Origin: Inga oerstediana
Taxonomy: Eukaryota > Streptophyta > Magnoliopsida > Fabales > Fabaceae
Assembly (NCBI GenBank): GCA_963210345.1
Contig: OY723404.1
Coordinates: 28,947,892 to 29,011,891 of the forward strand
Length of the DNA: 64,000 nt
Direction: 5' to 3'
Below, in pieces: positions 32,846 to 42,990 of this stretch; position 1 is the stretch's first letter; every line of letters begins with the position of its first letter. The notes under the pieces are model-generated. The model did no database searches, was not told the DNA's origin, and saw only the letters and a program-made list of their open reading frames with translations. The position numbers and the translations under genes are program-made.

Positions 32846-33215
32846 CACTACTGCAAAAGAGGGATTTAACAACACTTATTTTAAAGAATACTTTGACGCT
32901 TAAGAAATGCCAAACCTTTCACTCCATTAAAAAAACCTATGGCGCTGCTTGAATTTATAAAAGTGCTATAAGTTAGTTTTTGAAATTAAGTTTTTAAATA
33001 AATACCTATGCCGCTTTTACAAGAAGTGCTAAAAGAGGTATGGCACCTCCTTTGGTGCTTTATGACCAAGCGCCAATGGAGCTAGCATACCTTCTTTGGC
33101 GCTTGGTCTTCAAGCACTAAAACAGGGTTTAGCACCCTTCTTTGGCGCTTCAACTTGAACTGCCAAAAGAGGGGCTGACTCTCCTTTGGCGCTTGGTGAG
33201 AAAGTGCCAAAGGAG
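32846..33215 (+). mobile_element. CACTA-type transposon end with subterminal repeats
   Basis: Starts CACTACTGCAAAAGAGGG, a typical CACTA terminal repeat, preceded by TCA (possible 3-bp target site). From about 32990 it carries several copies, in both orientations, of a CCTTTGGCGCTT-like motif, as expected of transposase-binding subterminal repeats. The last two form a long inverted repeat (33180-33215) cut off by the Sirevirus LTR at 33216. The rest of the element may be the transposase block at 58470-62350, displaced by nested insertions. Confidence 0.65.
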
Positions 33216-33993
33216 TGTTAGCACAACCGTTTCACCCCAAGAAGGGGGTGAATTGGGTGATACCAGAAAATTCATTGTGTATATAAAAATTAATTGGAAA
33301 TTTAAAGCAGTTAAGAGCTAGGAGAAATATCACTGAAGTATACACTATGAGTTATACTGGTTCGGCCACAACCACTTTGACCTAGTCTAGTCCTTAAAGC
33401 TTCTCTGAGAGTTTTACTATATCTTCCAAGATTTAGTGGGTTCTTGGCACCTCAATACACAGCAAGTTCCTTCACTGGATACTCGCTTCCCCTTACACGT
33501 TGTAATCAAATCCCCAACTCAAGGTTCCATAACCTTAAGTTGTCTCAATAACAAATATTGAGTTTGTAATAAAAATCTCTCTCATAGAGGAACTATATAA
33601 TCACTGAAGTACAAAGAGTGAATATAAGAAACAGAGCACAAGAATATATTGATCGATGTGTATTCGTATGTTCTCTGTCATTGTGTTCTATTCTTCATTG
33701 GATGCTCCATATATATAAGTAAATTATAATGTTAGTTGGAAGTATTTCAGACATATCTGTTAGAGTCACACATCTTCGCTTCATCATTCTTCAAATTTGA
33801 AAACTAGCCATTTTCGGTAGGTGAGCTCTTCGAACCTTGCGGATGATATGTTTGACTTTTCTCTCAATGCATGATCTCTTTATTGTTTCTCTGTAAATAT
33901 ACTTAGGAAACTAATACAATGAAAGATTAGTCTTATAGATAAATTAATGAACAACAGATAAAAAATGGTTTAAAAATGCAATTCTGGATATGA

Positions 33994-34243
33994 TTACTCG
34001 AGTAAATCATCAACATTACTCGAGTAACCCCTCAAACAATGTCTTTCAAAATAAGCCAGAAAGTAAGTCAACGTTCTCTAACCAGATTACTCGAGTACTC
34101 CATCGAGTAATTTACTTCAAAAAAACTTTTGTATACTTGGTTACTCGAGTGATCCTTCTAGTAAGTCTCTCTTTTCTTCTCTGGTTACTCGAGTAATCCC
34201 TCGAGTAAAGGTTCAAATTCTTTTCTGATTACTCAAGTTTATC
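33994..34243. repeat. TTACTCGAGTAA palindromes in the Sirevirus LTR, left part
   Basis: Perfect or near-perfect TTACTCGAGTAA units at 33994-34005, 34016-34027 and several more to about 34243, often as ACTCGAGTAATCCCTCGAGTAA doublets. The array is interrupted by viral copy 2 and resumes at 37604. Confidence 0.85.
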
Positions 34244-34528
34244 TAATGAAATGGATCAAAAAGCGAAGAGAGAGAAAGGGAAGAGAAGTAAGGACCGACA
34301 CGGAGTCGGTAATACATTAGATGCAATATGATATGCAAGAAATTTAAAGAAAAGAGGTGAAGATTTATAAAAATTGATATATTATTGAATGATTAAAATG
34401 ATACAAATATAAAGAAATTACAAAGAAAGGAAGAAACCATACAAAGGGTTATCACCCTAGAGGAGGAGGGGGGAGAGAATTGAGTCGTCAACACAACTCG
34501 GGGTGCCTAACAACTGAAGTGAAGTGCC

Positions 34529-34540
34529 ATTTTATAGGCG
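34529..34540 (-). promoter_or_regulatory. TATA-like box of viral copy 2
   Basis: Minus-strand GCCTATAAAATG, at the same place after the last reading frame as in copy 1 (16035-16046). Confidence 0.55.
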
Positions 34541-34759
34541 ATCAGATCAGTTACTATGCATTTTGGTAAAATTACTTTAACCAGAGTAGAAAACATGTTA
34601 CTCGGGTAAAAGTACTTTTGCTTTTGCTTTTATATAAAGTAAAAGTAAATTACATTAATTTTTCTGCTAAAGTCAAGATAAAGGTACAACTTTACAAAAG
34701 CAGAGAATCTTTTGAGTTAGTGTGTCTTGGATTCTTGTGTCGACAGTTTTGCTTCGGAA

Positions 34760-36130
34760 TCAATCTTCACCGAGGCTAATTATCTCATCATCCGAATCAT
34801 GGCCAAAGTATTGGGCCGGATTTTCAGCTTCTGATCCACTTGAAGATTGAGCCGATTGGCTGCTTTGTGGTTCTTGGGTTTGGAGAAGCCCAAGGATTTC
34901 ATGAAGTTGCTTGGTAAGGGCTTCTTTGTCAGTTGCCGATGCTAAACATGCTGTGATTTTTGCCTTCTGGTTGAGAAACATACTTGATTAGTAATCTCTT
35001 GCCATTAGGAATTTTGGATTTTGTCTGAACCATTTCTTCAGGTTTGCTTCAGATACATTTTTAATGTTTGCAAATTTAGCCCACTATTTAACTGAGGATG
35101 ATCTTTGCAATGTGGGGAATAATTTTTGATATTGGGAGGCTCCGTATTTGAAGCTCCATTTGAACACCTAGGCTAAACCAAATTTTGAAAAATAATGAAG
35201 ATCTGCTGGGAAGGGATCTTCACTTAGATTGATCCGACTCTTGAAATAGTCGAACAATTTTCGCTGTGGTTGGTAAAATTCTTGTATATAACCAAAATAA
35301 TCCCACCATTGATTGAACCACAATGAAAATTGGTATTTTGTGTCATACGTGAATAGGAAAAGCCAAGTATGACTAAAATTTGGGTTTTGGTGCCAGAAGG
35401 TACACCACCATATATCGAAGTAATCCCAATAATTGAAACCAATTGGATCCATGTCTTTGATTGAAAATTTTTTCCTTTTGTTTAGATCCTGACCCTAATC
35501 TTGAGGTAATAAAAACTTATATATTCTAAATGTTGAATATCCATGGATGTTTTTATTATCAGGATTGTCACGATCTAGAAAATGTCTTATTTTTATAGAT
35601 TTGGTATCAATAAGAATAAGCTCATAAAATTTTTGCATTTTCTCCAAAGTTTTAGGTTTGAAGAAAAATCCTTTTGGAAAAATTTTTGTCGCCAAAGCAA
35701 TTGGGTTTTTATCACAGAATCCTGGTTCTATTTGGAAAAGGTTTAAGACCTTTTCAGGTTTTAACACAAATATGGTCTGTGTTGGTTGAGAGTATAAGGC
35801 TACTTCTTTGGATGAACCAGCCCTAGTGACCTCTTGGGATGATTTTTTGATGGCTAAGGCAAGAGCCTCAGGATCCAGGTTAAATGGGGTGAGAGCTTTA
35901 AAATCTTCTTCTTCAGCAAGATCAGCCCATCTTTTGGTTGGACACTTGGCCAGATTTTGGTTAGCCTGTAAGGCTAAGAGTGTTTCAATTGGAAACTTAT
36001 AATGAGAAGGATCCATTATAGTTCCAGAAGTTTTTTGAACTGATTGTTAAGAAGTTTTGGACCTCAAAGAGGATTCCTTTAGGTGGATCGATGATCCTTG
36101 GGTCAATGACATCTTTGACAATTCAATTGC
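34760..36130 (-). pseudogene. Pararetroviral region downstream of RNase H, function unknown (copy 2)
   Basis: The open pieces 35495-36016 (173 codons), 35168-35452 and 34760-34981 cover it with only a few breaks. Blocks, in order: PTKRWADLAEEEDFKALTPF, LFQIEPGFCDK, KIFPKGFFF, EIRHFLD-like IKIRHFLDRD, the aromatic NYWDYFDIWWCTFW and WFNQWWDYFG, and the C-terminal YFGHDSDDEIISLGED. These match copy 1 block for block. The function of this viral protein is not known to me. The acidic C-terminus and aromatic core are the best-conserved parts between the copies. Confidence 0.75.
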
Positions 36131-36237
36131 AGCCTTGAGCTACTTTTCTTCTTCTTTTGTGATCCTTTATGGATCAATTTGATTTTGGGCTTTTCCCTTT
36201 TTCTTTTTCTTCTCTTTGTCACTCATTTTTGGTCCCC

Positions 36238-36640
36238 TTATTTCCCCTGCAAGAACTCTCTAGTTAGAAAGTCTGGGAGAGAATTTGAAGTACCTTTGAT
36301 AAATTCAATTTCAAAATCAAAGACACTTAAAATTGCTTGCCAACGGGCAAAAATCTGTTTTGATGCTAAATTTTTAACATCTTTTTGCAAAACATCTTTT
36401 GCAGCTTTGCAATCAACTTTGATTAAAATTTTTTTATTTAGCAAATCACTTTGAAATTTGTTTTTGCACAAAACAATTGCTAAGATTTATTTTTTGATTG
36501 TGGAATAGTTCTGTTGAGCCCTATTCCAATGTTTTGAAGTAAATGCAATGCAATGCTCTTTACCATCAATTTTTTGTTTGAGAATTCCACCATAACCTAT
36601 GTCAGAGGCATCAGTTTCAACAATTTTGAATGCTTGTGGA
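36238..36640 (-). pseudogene. Pararetroviral RNase H (copy 2)
   Basis: VETDASDIGYGGIL keeps the first catalytic Asp (codon 36610-36612) that copy 1 lost. It is followed by HCIAFTSKHWNRAQQNYST, then, after a stop and frame change near 36480, by KVDCKAAKDVL, VFDFEIEF and SLPDFLTREF. All family blocks are present but not in one frame. Confidence 0.85.
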
Positions 36641-37587
36641 TTTGGGAGATACAAGCATGGAAGATTTTTTACTAAAGACTTGATTTTGATAACCACATTA
36701 GTGTAATCATCAATCCATGGAGGAGGAGTTTTGCTAAGGCGCTCATAAAGAGGCTTAATGATATTGTTTATGTCAGGAATGAAATCACCTACGTAATTCA
36801 AACAACCTAAAAAACTTTAGAGTTGAGCTATGTCCAGAATTTGGTCTAGAAATTTATCGACAAACTGAATTGCATGATGAATTGGAACAATAGTTCCTTG
36901 GTATATATGATGACCAAGAAACCGGATTTTTGTCTGAAAGATACTAATTTTGGTTTTAGAAACTGCTAAGCCATTGAACCTAGCAATATCTACAAAAATT
37001 TTAACATGTTTAAAGTGTTGTTCAACAGATTCTGAAAACACTAAAACATCATCAATGTAAACTATGATGAATTTTGTAAAAGGATTGAAAATTTCATTCA
37101 TAACCTTTTGAAATTCAGAGGGTGCATTTTTCAAACCGAAAGGCATAACATTCCATTTATATTGTCCGAATGGGACAGTGAATGCAGTCTTATACCAATC
37201 TTTTTCTGAGATTTGGATTTGCCAAAATCCAGATTTCATGTCAAATTTTGAAAATATTTTGGCTTGGTGAAGGCGATTTAAAATATCTTTTTTATTAGGT
37301 ATTGGATACCTAATTCGTTAAAGAGCTTGGTTGAGAGGCTTGTAATTAATTACAAGTCTCGGAGTCCCTCGTTCAAGTTCAGCATTCTTATTAACATAGA
37401 AAGTTGCACAAGACCAAGGACTTTGGCTCTTACGGATTAAACCTTTTGCAAGTAAATCTGTTATTTCTTTTTGGCAGTGTTCCAAGAGTTCTTGGTTCAT
37501 TTGAATTGGTCGAGCTTTCGTTAGGATAGCTCTTTCATTGAAATCCTTTTCATAAGGTAAATCAATTATGGCATTACCCAAGAGCAC
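36641..37587 (-). pseudogene. Pararetroviral reverse transcriptase (copy 2)
   Basis: Three open pieces with two breaks: 37318-37587 (N-terminal blocks NERAI, SPWSCATFYVNK, TPRLVINYKPLN), 36817-37239 (MKSGFWQIQI, MPFGLKNAPSEFQ, the catalytic IVYIDDVLVFSES, FLGHHIYQG), and the LNYVGDFIPDINNIIKP connection within 36641-36801. Both Asp residues of the YIDD box are present. Breaks lie near 37300 and 36810. Confidence 0.92.
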
Positions 37588-37603
37588 CTGCTTCTTTTCT
37601 TAC

Positions 37604-38134
37604 TTGATTACTCAAGTAATCCCTCAAGTAATTCAATCTTTTCATTTCAACTTACTCCAGTGATCCCTCATGTAATGTACCTTTTTCATATCTGGTTACT
37701 CGAGTAATCCATCGAGTAATGTCAGTCATTTCTTGGCCTAGAACTACTGGATGATTTCTTCTCTGATTACTCGAGTGATCCCTCGAGTAATGTACCTTTT
37801 TCATATTTGGTTACTAGTGTAATCCCTCGAGTAACATCATTCATTTCTTGGATGAGAGCTACTGGATGATTTCTTCTCTGATTACTCAAGTGATCCCTCG
37901 AGTAATGCAAAAAACATTTTTGTTTACTTGAGTGATCCCTCCAGTAATGGCATCCAAAGTGACAGAGCTTCTCTGGAACAACTTCTCACATACTACTCGA
38001 GTGATCCCTCGAGTAATAAAGGATCATTACTTGAGGGCTTACTCAATTAATGCCTTCAAAAATTTGCCAGTGATGTTCTTCCCTGTTCTCTATCTTTCAG
38101 TTCTTCTTCATTACTTGAGTTGCTACTCAAGTAA
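37604..38134. repeat. TTACTCGAGTAA palindromes in the Sirevirus LTR, right part
   Basis: About a dozen ACTCGAGTAATCC(C/A)TCGAGTAAT-type doublets, partly in a larger repeat including a CATTTCTTGG...GATGATTTCTTCTCTG segment (about 37726-37760 and 37841-37882). Resumes the array cut at 34243. Confidence 0.85.
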
Positions 38135-38251
38135 TGGTTTTGCCTTCCACAGAAAGCTTAGCTACTTTGTTCAAACCTTTTTGTTTATTATTAAAGCCTT
38201 TTGTAACATTAATCCAATCTTTGTTATCATCAAAATATATGGGATCTAACA

Positions 38252-38268
38252 TTCTCCTCCTTTTTTAT
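38252..38268 (-). other. Polypurine tract next to the Sirevirus 3' LTR
   Basis: Minus-strand AAAAAAGGAGGAGAA directly abuts the LTR start. Confidence 0.75.
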
Positions 38269-38718
38269 GATAACAAAACTTGGTGATTTTGAGCAAAGTT
38301 TTTGAAATTGAGTTTTCAATCATATGCTTTTTGATAACTTTTCATATGGAATATTTTATTCAATTTAAACTTGAAAACTCTTTTGAAATGACTTTGGGAA
38401 GATCATTTTGAATCCAAATCTATTAATTTTGAGAAATTTAGTATTTGAAATCTTTTTGAATCCAACATTATTAAAATAAAAAACCCATAACTTTAAAGGT
38501 ATGTTCTAATTCTTCATTCGTTCATCTTGCATACATAATCAAAAACTCATTAGTCCATAAATGATAAATAACTTCAAATTTAAACTGCAAATGAGTTCAT
38601 GATACCAACATAATCAAACTTAAAACAGAAACTAATAAAGCTCCCTTAAACCCTACAAACCCATATCCCTATGCATTCTTTTACAAAATCAAATCATTTT
38701 TCACAAAATCACCCAAGT

Positions 38719-38737
38719 TCTTCTCCCCCTTTTTGTC
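38719..38737 (-). other. Second polypurine tract upstream of the Sirevirus 3' LTR
   Basis: Minus-strand AAAAAGGGGGAGAAGAA about 470 bp upstream of the LTR. Multiple purine tracts before the 3' LTR are a known Sirevirus trait. Confidence 0.6.
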
Positions 38738-38759
38738 TTCATCACAATGTGGGATTCAA

Positions 38760-40732
38760 TCTAGAGAAGAACAAGGGCTGGATGGCTGGACTGTATAAAG
38801 AAGGGTGACTGGAAGAGGAGTAAATCCAGAGCCATATGAATCACTTGAGCTGGAAGATTCTGAAGATGATGATTCAGGTTCAGGGAGATTCATTGGAGGT
38901 ATTTGAAGAGGATTTTATGGAAATGGAATTAGTGAGGTAACCTCTACCTCCTTTGTACTAATAGGTGACTAATGCTCACTGCAAGAAACAATTACCTCCT
39001 TAGAGCCTACAGGTGAAGCAATAGGTGTAGGCACTGACTTAGGCTGAATTGGCTGGACCGGTGGGATTGAGTCATCAATGGTAATGTGAATGGTCTCGGA
39101 TGTTTCTGGGTTAGGCATAGAGAATAGGAGGTTTTCTGGGGATGGTGATAGGTAAAGTAGGAAGAAGGATAGAAGATGGTCCATGCTCAGAAGGTGATAC
39201 TGGCTCAAGAATAAAGTAAGGCATAGAAGGACCATGAGTAAAGGGGCCAGATGCCATAGCTCACCCTAGGCCTTCTGTTCTGCCAACATCTCCTCATGCT
39301 TCTTATTTATACGCTCTACAATCTCTCCCATCTTTACATTCATGTGGGTTATCAATTCAGCATTATTATTTACAATGTCAACATGAAAACCCTTCAAGAT
39401 ATTTTCCAAAAATATCTGTAATGTGGCACTAAAAAATGAAGGAGAAGTAGTAGAGGCAGAAGCAGAAGACTGTGTCTTATCCAATCGGCTAGTTGTAGTC
39501 TCAATCTTCTTCTTTTGTTTGGCACTTGAATCAAGTGGTTTTTTCAGGGGTAGTGCAATATGCAGCTTCCCAATTTTGTTTTTACCAACAAGAGTTAGTC
39601 TCTCAATAGGTTCATCCCTTTCCAAGTACCAAACCTTGTTCTTTTGGAGAAATAAGGAAATAAGCTGAGGATAAGGTATTGGGGTAGTCATTTTTCCCTC
39701 AAATCTATATCTCTTAATCTCCTCAAATATGTATTCACCTAAGTCCTTTTTCTTCTGGAGGATAAGTGAGGCAAATTTTCTATAATCTCTCTCAATGAAA
39801 TATGTGAAGTTATTTGCTTTATTCACTATGGCTCTGGAGTAGATATACCATAGGACTTTGTGAATATCACACATATCACTCGGGTTGAAATTGAGGGGTC
39901 CCACTATCTCACCAAGCCTTAAAATAGAGAACAGCTAGTTTGGTTCAAGATTAGGATAGTTATCATCAGGAGGATCCTTTATTCCTAACCAAGTGTTGAT
40001 TTTTGAAGGTGAGATTAAGATATTTTACCCACTAACCTTAGAAACTATTTCTTCTTCCAAAGAACTTCTAAGGGCATCATTGATAGGCTCTAAATTACAG
40101 TAAAAATGCCTGACTATTTTAGTGCAAAATGGAAGCTTGATTGACAACCAGGGCATATATGATGCCAAATAAGGAGAGAGGTCAAATTTCAATACCTCTT
40201 TGAGTAGGTTGAGATCTATGTAATGCATTTTGCTCACTTTCCTTTTAGAGAAATTCTCCTTATATTTCTGAGACTCCTCCAATTTCTTCACATTACAACC
40301 TTTTAGAGGAAATGTGATTTCTTGTTCTTTTGGTTCCTTTGAAGATTGGCCTTACTTCCCTCCTCTAGGTTTGTGAGCCTCATCTAGTATACTTGCCATG
40401 GCCTGGGCAAGTTTTCTGTCAAATTTGAACTTTTTGGATGGTTTTGCAAAGAAAGAGGGAGTATCAGATGAATCAGAAGAAAGTGGAGACTGTTCTTTAG
40501 TCCCTTTGCCTCTACCAGGAGGAATAGCCTTCTTAGATTGAGCTTTTGTGTCAAAGGGTTCCTTGATCACAACTCCTTTGACCTTAGGTTTGGCTTGTGG
40601 CATGGATTTTGCTTTTGATCTGTGAGAGAGCTTTTGTCTTTTGGCTGGAGGAGATGGATTAGATTCATGTGATTGCTGAGGATTAGAAGACCAAGAAGGA
40701 GTATCGGGAAGGGTAGTTTTGGTTCTAACCAT
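38760..40732 (-). pseudogene. Sirevirus env-like ORF (broken)
   Basis: The open pieces 40352-40732, 40025-40291, 39266-39904 and 38969-39235 share one reading frame and are separated only by stops, so this was a single ORF of more than 580 codons. It starts MVRTKTTLPDTPSWS with a Lys/Ser/Pro-rich, nuclear-signal-like N-terminus. It continues with a folded-looking central part (KVLWYIYSRAIV, YFIERDYRKFASLIL, KRYRFEGKMTTPIPYPQLIS) and a Lys-rich linker, and ends in a heptad-like stretch (MNVKMGEIVERINKKHEEML) suggesting a coiled coil. Sirevirus env-like proteins have this position and layout. I see no convincing signal peptide or membrane anchor, so the env label reflects position, not proven function. 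Confidence 0.75.
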
Positions 40733-41561
40733 CTTGAGAGAAGATTTTCAAGAACTGTCACGCGAGCGTCGAAGGTTAGCGCTGAGGATTTTAAGTGATT
40801 TGAAGAAGTTTTTTTTCAAAGATTTTCAATGTTTTGTCAAAAATGAAACGAAGAAGAGTCTATGAAAATTTTTTCTGGAAGGTTACTTAGAGAATTACTT
40901 GAAGTAATTTTGTGAAAATGATGGGACACACAGTGATATACCCCTGTTGCCTGATATTACTAGTGGGCTCCCTTGAGTGATCTTGGGCTTTACTCAAGGA
41001 CTCCCTCAAGTAATGACATTTAAAAAACTTAAATTAATGCAATTAAAACGCGTACCTGTCTTAAGTAATATTGTAATTACCCATGTATATTCCCTCGATC
41101 ATTTGATGGCACTTTAAGACAGATTTGACTACAAATTGGATTGATTTTTTATCTGCACTCATGATTACTCGAGGCCTTACTCGGGTAATTTCCATAGTTT
41201 ACTCGAGGACTCCCTCGAGTAATCTATCCCTTCATTTTCTAACAATTCATTTCCAACTGTTATGTCGTTTCCTTTTGAATTAATACTTCATTGTAAATTA
41301 CTCGAGTGGTTACTTGAGTAATATATACAATTACTTCAAGGTGTTACTCAGATAATGATGGTTACTTGAAGTTATTCCTCTAGTAATATTGTTCTCTATT
41401 AAACTCTACTTTTCATGCCTCATAACAGAGTATTAAATTCTTGCAAAACAAATTACTAGAAACCCCCATGCTTAAGTTAGTAATCATTAAAACATCGTTA
41501 AATAATATCATCTAACATTTTATAAACACTAGATAACTTACAATTCATTGGGATTTACCAT
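40733..41561 (-). other. Spacer between pol and env-like ORF with more CTCGAG palindromes
   Basis: Non-coding. It carries further ACTCGAG/TTACTCGAGTAA-type units (about 40950-41015 and 41160-41390, for example TTACTCGAGTGGTTACTTGAGTAA-like doublets), so the motif is not confined to the LTRs of this element. Confidence 0.65.
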
Positions 41562-42100
41562 TCATAATTCTCTTCTAATGAATATAAATTGATCTTTTGC
41601 TAGGGGTTTTGTGAAGTTATCAGCTAGTTGAAGATGATTTGGAATGAATATTACTTTTACATCTTTCTTTTGAGCATGATCCCTAATGAAGTTATGTCTA
41701 ACATCATTATGATTGGTTCTAGAGTGTTGAACTGGATTCTTTGCCAAGCTTATCGTGCTAGTGTTGTCACAGTATATTGGTATTTCCTTTAGATAAATAC
41801 TAAGATCTTGTAATTGTTGCTTCAGCCATAACACTTATGCACAACAACTTGATGCTGCAACATACTCAACTTCCATTGATGAGAGAGACATTATATGTTG
41901 TTTCTTGCTAAACCATGACACGAGTAAACCTCCAAGAAACTGGCTTTGTCTACTGGTACTCTTTCTGTCTGTGTTGCATCCTCCATGATCAGAATCTGAA
42001 TATGCAACTAGATATTCACTTCTTCTTTTAGGATACCAGAGACCTAATTTGCCATGTCAGCAAGATATCAAAAGATATATTTGACAGTTTCAACATGTGA
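41562..42100 (-). pseudogene. Sirevirus RNase H (broken)
   Basis: YSDSDHGGCNTDRKSTS (first Asp), LSSMEVEYVAASSC (Glu), and the open C-terminal piece 41562-41834 with IPIYCDNTSTISLAKNP and LQLADNFTKPLAKDQF, the classic copia RNase H ending. One stop separates the last two. Confidence 0.9.
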
Positions 42101-42990
42101 CTCCTTTGGTGATGATTAATATATTGCACACATACCAATACTAAATTGGATATCAGGTCTGCTTGCAGTAAGATAAAGTAATGATCCAACCATTCCTCTA
42201 GATCTTGTGATATTGTAATCTTTTCCCTTGATGTCAGCATCAAGCAATGTAGTTGAGCTCATAGGCGTGTCCATTCCATTTGCTTCATCCATTCCATATT
42301 TCTTCAATAGCTCTTTCGAATACTTTGTTTGAGATCTAAAAATTCCATTCTTTCTTTATTTGATTTGTAAACCAAGAAATAAATTTAATTCTCCCATCAT
42401 TGACATCTCAAACTCCCCCTGCATTATCTCAAAAAATTCCTTGCACAAGGTTTCATTAGTAGCACCAAAAACTATGTCATCAACATATATTTGTACAGTT
42501 AAAATATCATCTCATTTTTGTTTTGTAAAAAGTGTTGTATCAACTTTTCCTCGTACAAAACCTTGATCTATGAGAAATTTACTAAGTCTTTTGTACCATG
42601 CTTTGGGAGCTTGTTTTAAACCGTATAAAGCTTTTCTTAGTTTGAAAACATGGTTAGGATTAGTCACATCTTCAAAAGCTGGAGGTTGATCTATATACAC
42701 TTCTTCTATAATGTAGTCATTTAGGAATGCACTCTTTAGATCCATTTGATACAGTTTAAATCCCTTGATGCATGCAAAGGCTAAGAGTACTCGTATAGCT
42801 TCCAATCTAGCCACTAGAGCATACATTTCTTCATAATCAATTCCTTCTTCCTGATTATAGCCTTTGGCCACCAATCTTGCTTTGTTTCTGACAATGATTG
42901 CGGATTCATCAAGTTTGTTCTTGAATACCTATTTAGTACTAATGATTGGATTATCCTTAGGTCGGGGTACCAAATACCAAACTTGATTTC
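42101..42990 (-). pseudogene. Sirevirus reverse transcriptase (broken)
   Basis: The open pieces 42512-42874 and 42116-42307 include LVAKGYNQEEGIDYEE, MDLKSAFLND (catalytic Asp), ALYGLKQAPKAWY and, across a stop, IYVDDIVFG (YVDD box). GSLLYLTASRPDI precedes the RNase H. Stops sit near 42508 and 42350. Confidence 0.92.

Larger units (their letters stand above)
34258..37590 (-). mobile_element. Endogenous pararetrovirus copy 2, 5'-truncated
   Basis: Minus strand carries only the RT, RNase H and downstream region, ending near a TATA-like box as in copy 1. The movement, coat and protease parts are missing: similarity stops at about 37570-37590, just upstream of the RT block IDLPYEKDFNERAI. It is less damaged than copy 1 over the shared region. 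It lies inside the CTCGAG palindrome array of the Sirevirus LTR. Start and end are approximate. Confidence 0.88.
33216..38251 (-). repeat. 3' LTR of the Sirevirus, split by pararetrovirus copy 2
   Basis: TGTTAG at the left and CTAACA at the right (plus strand). Two parts, 33216-34257 and about 37591-38251, sum to about 1.7 kb, close to the 1986-bp solo LTR of the same lineage at 56466. The GGGGGTGAATTGGGTGAT string near the left end matches both 46312-46560 and 56490-56515. Confidence 0.85.
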
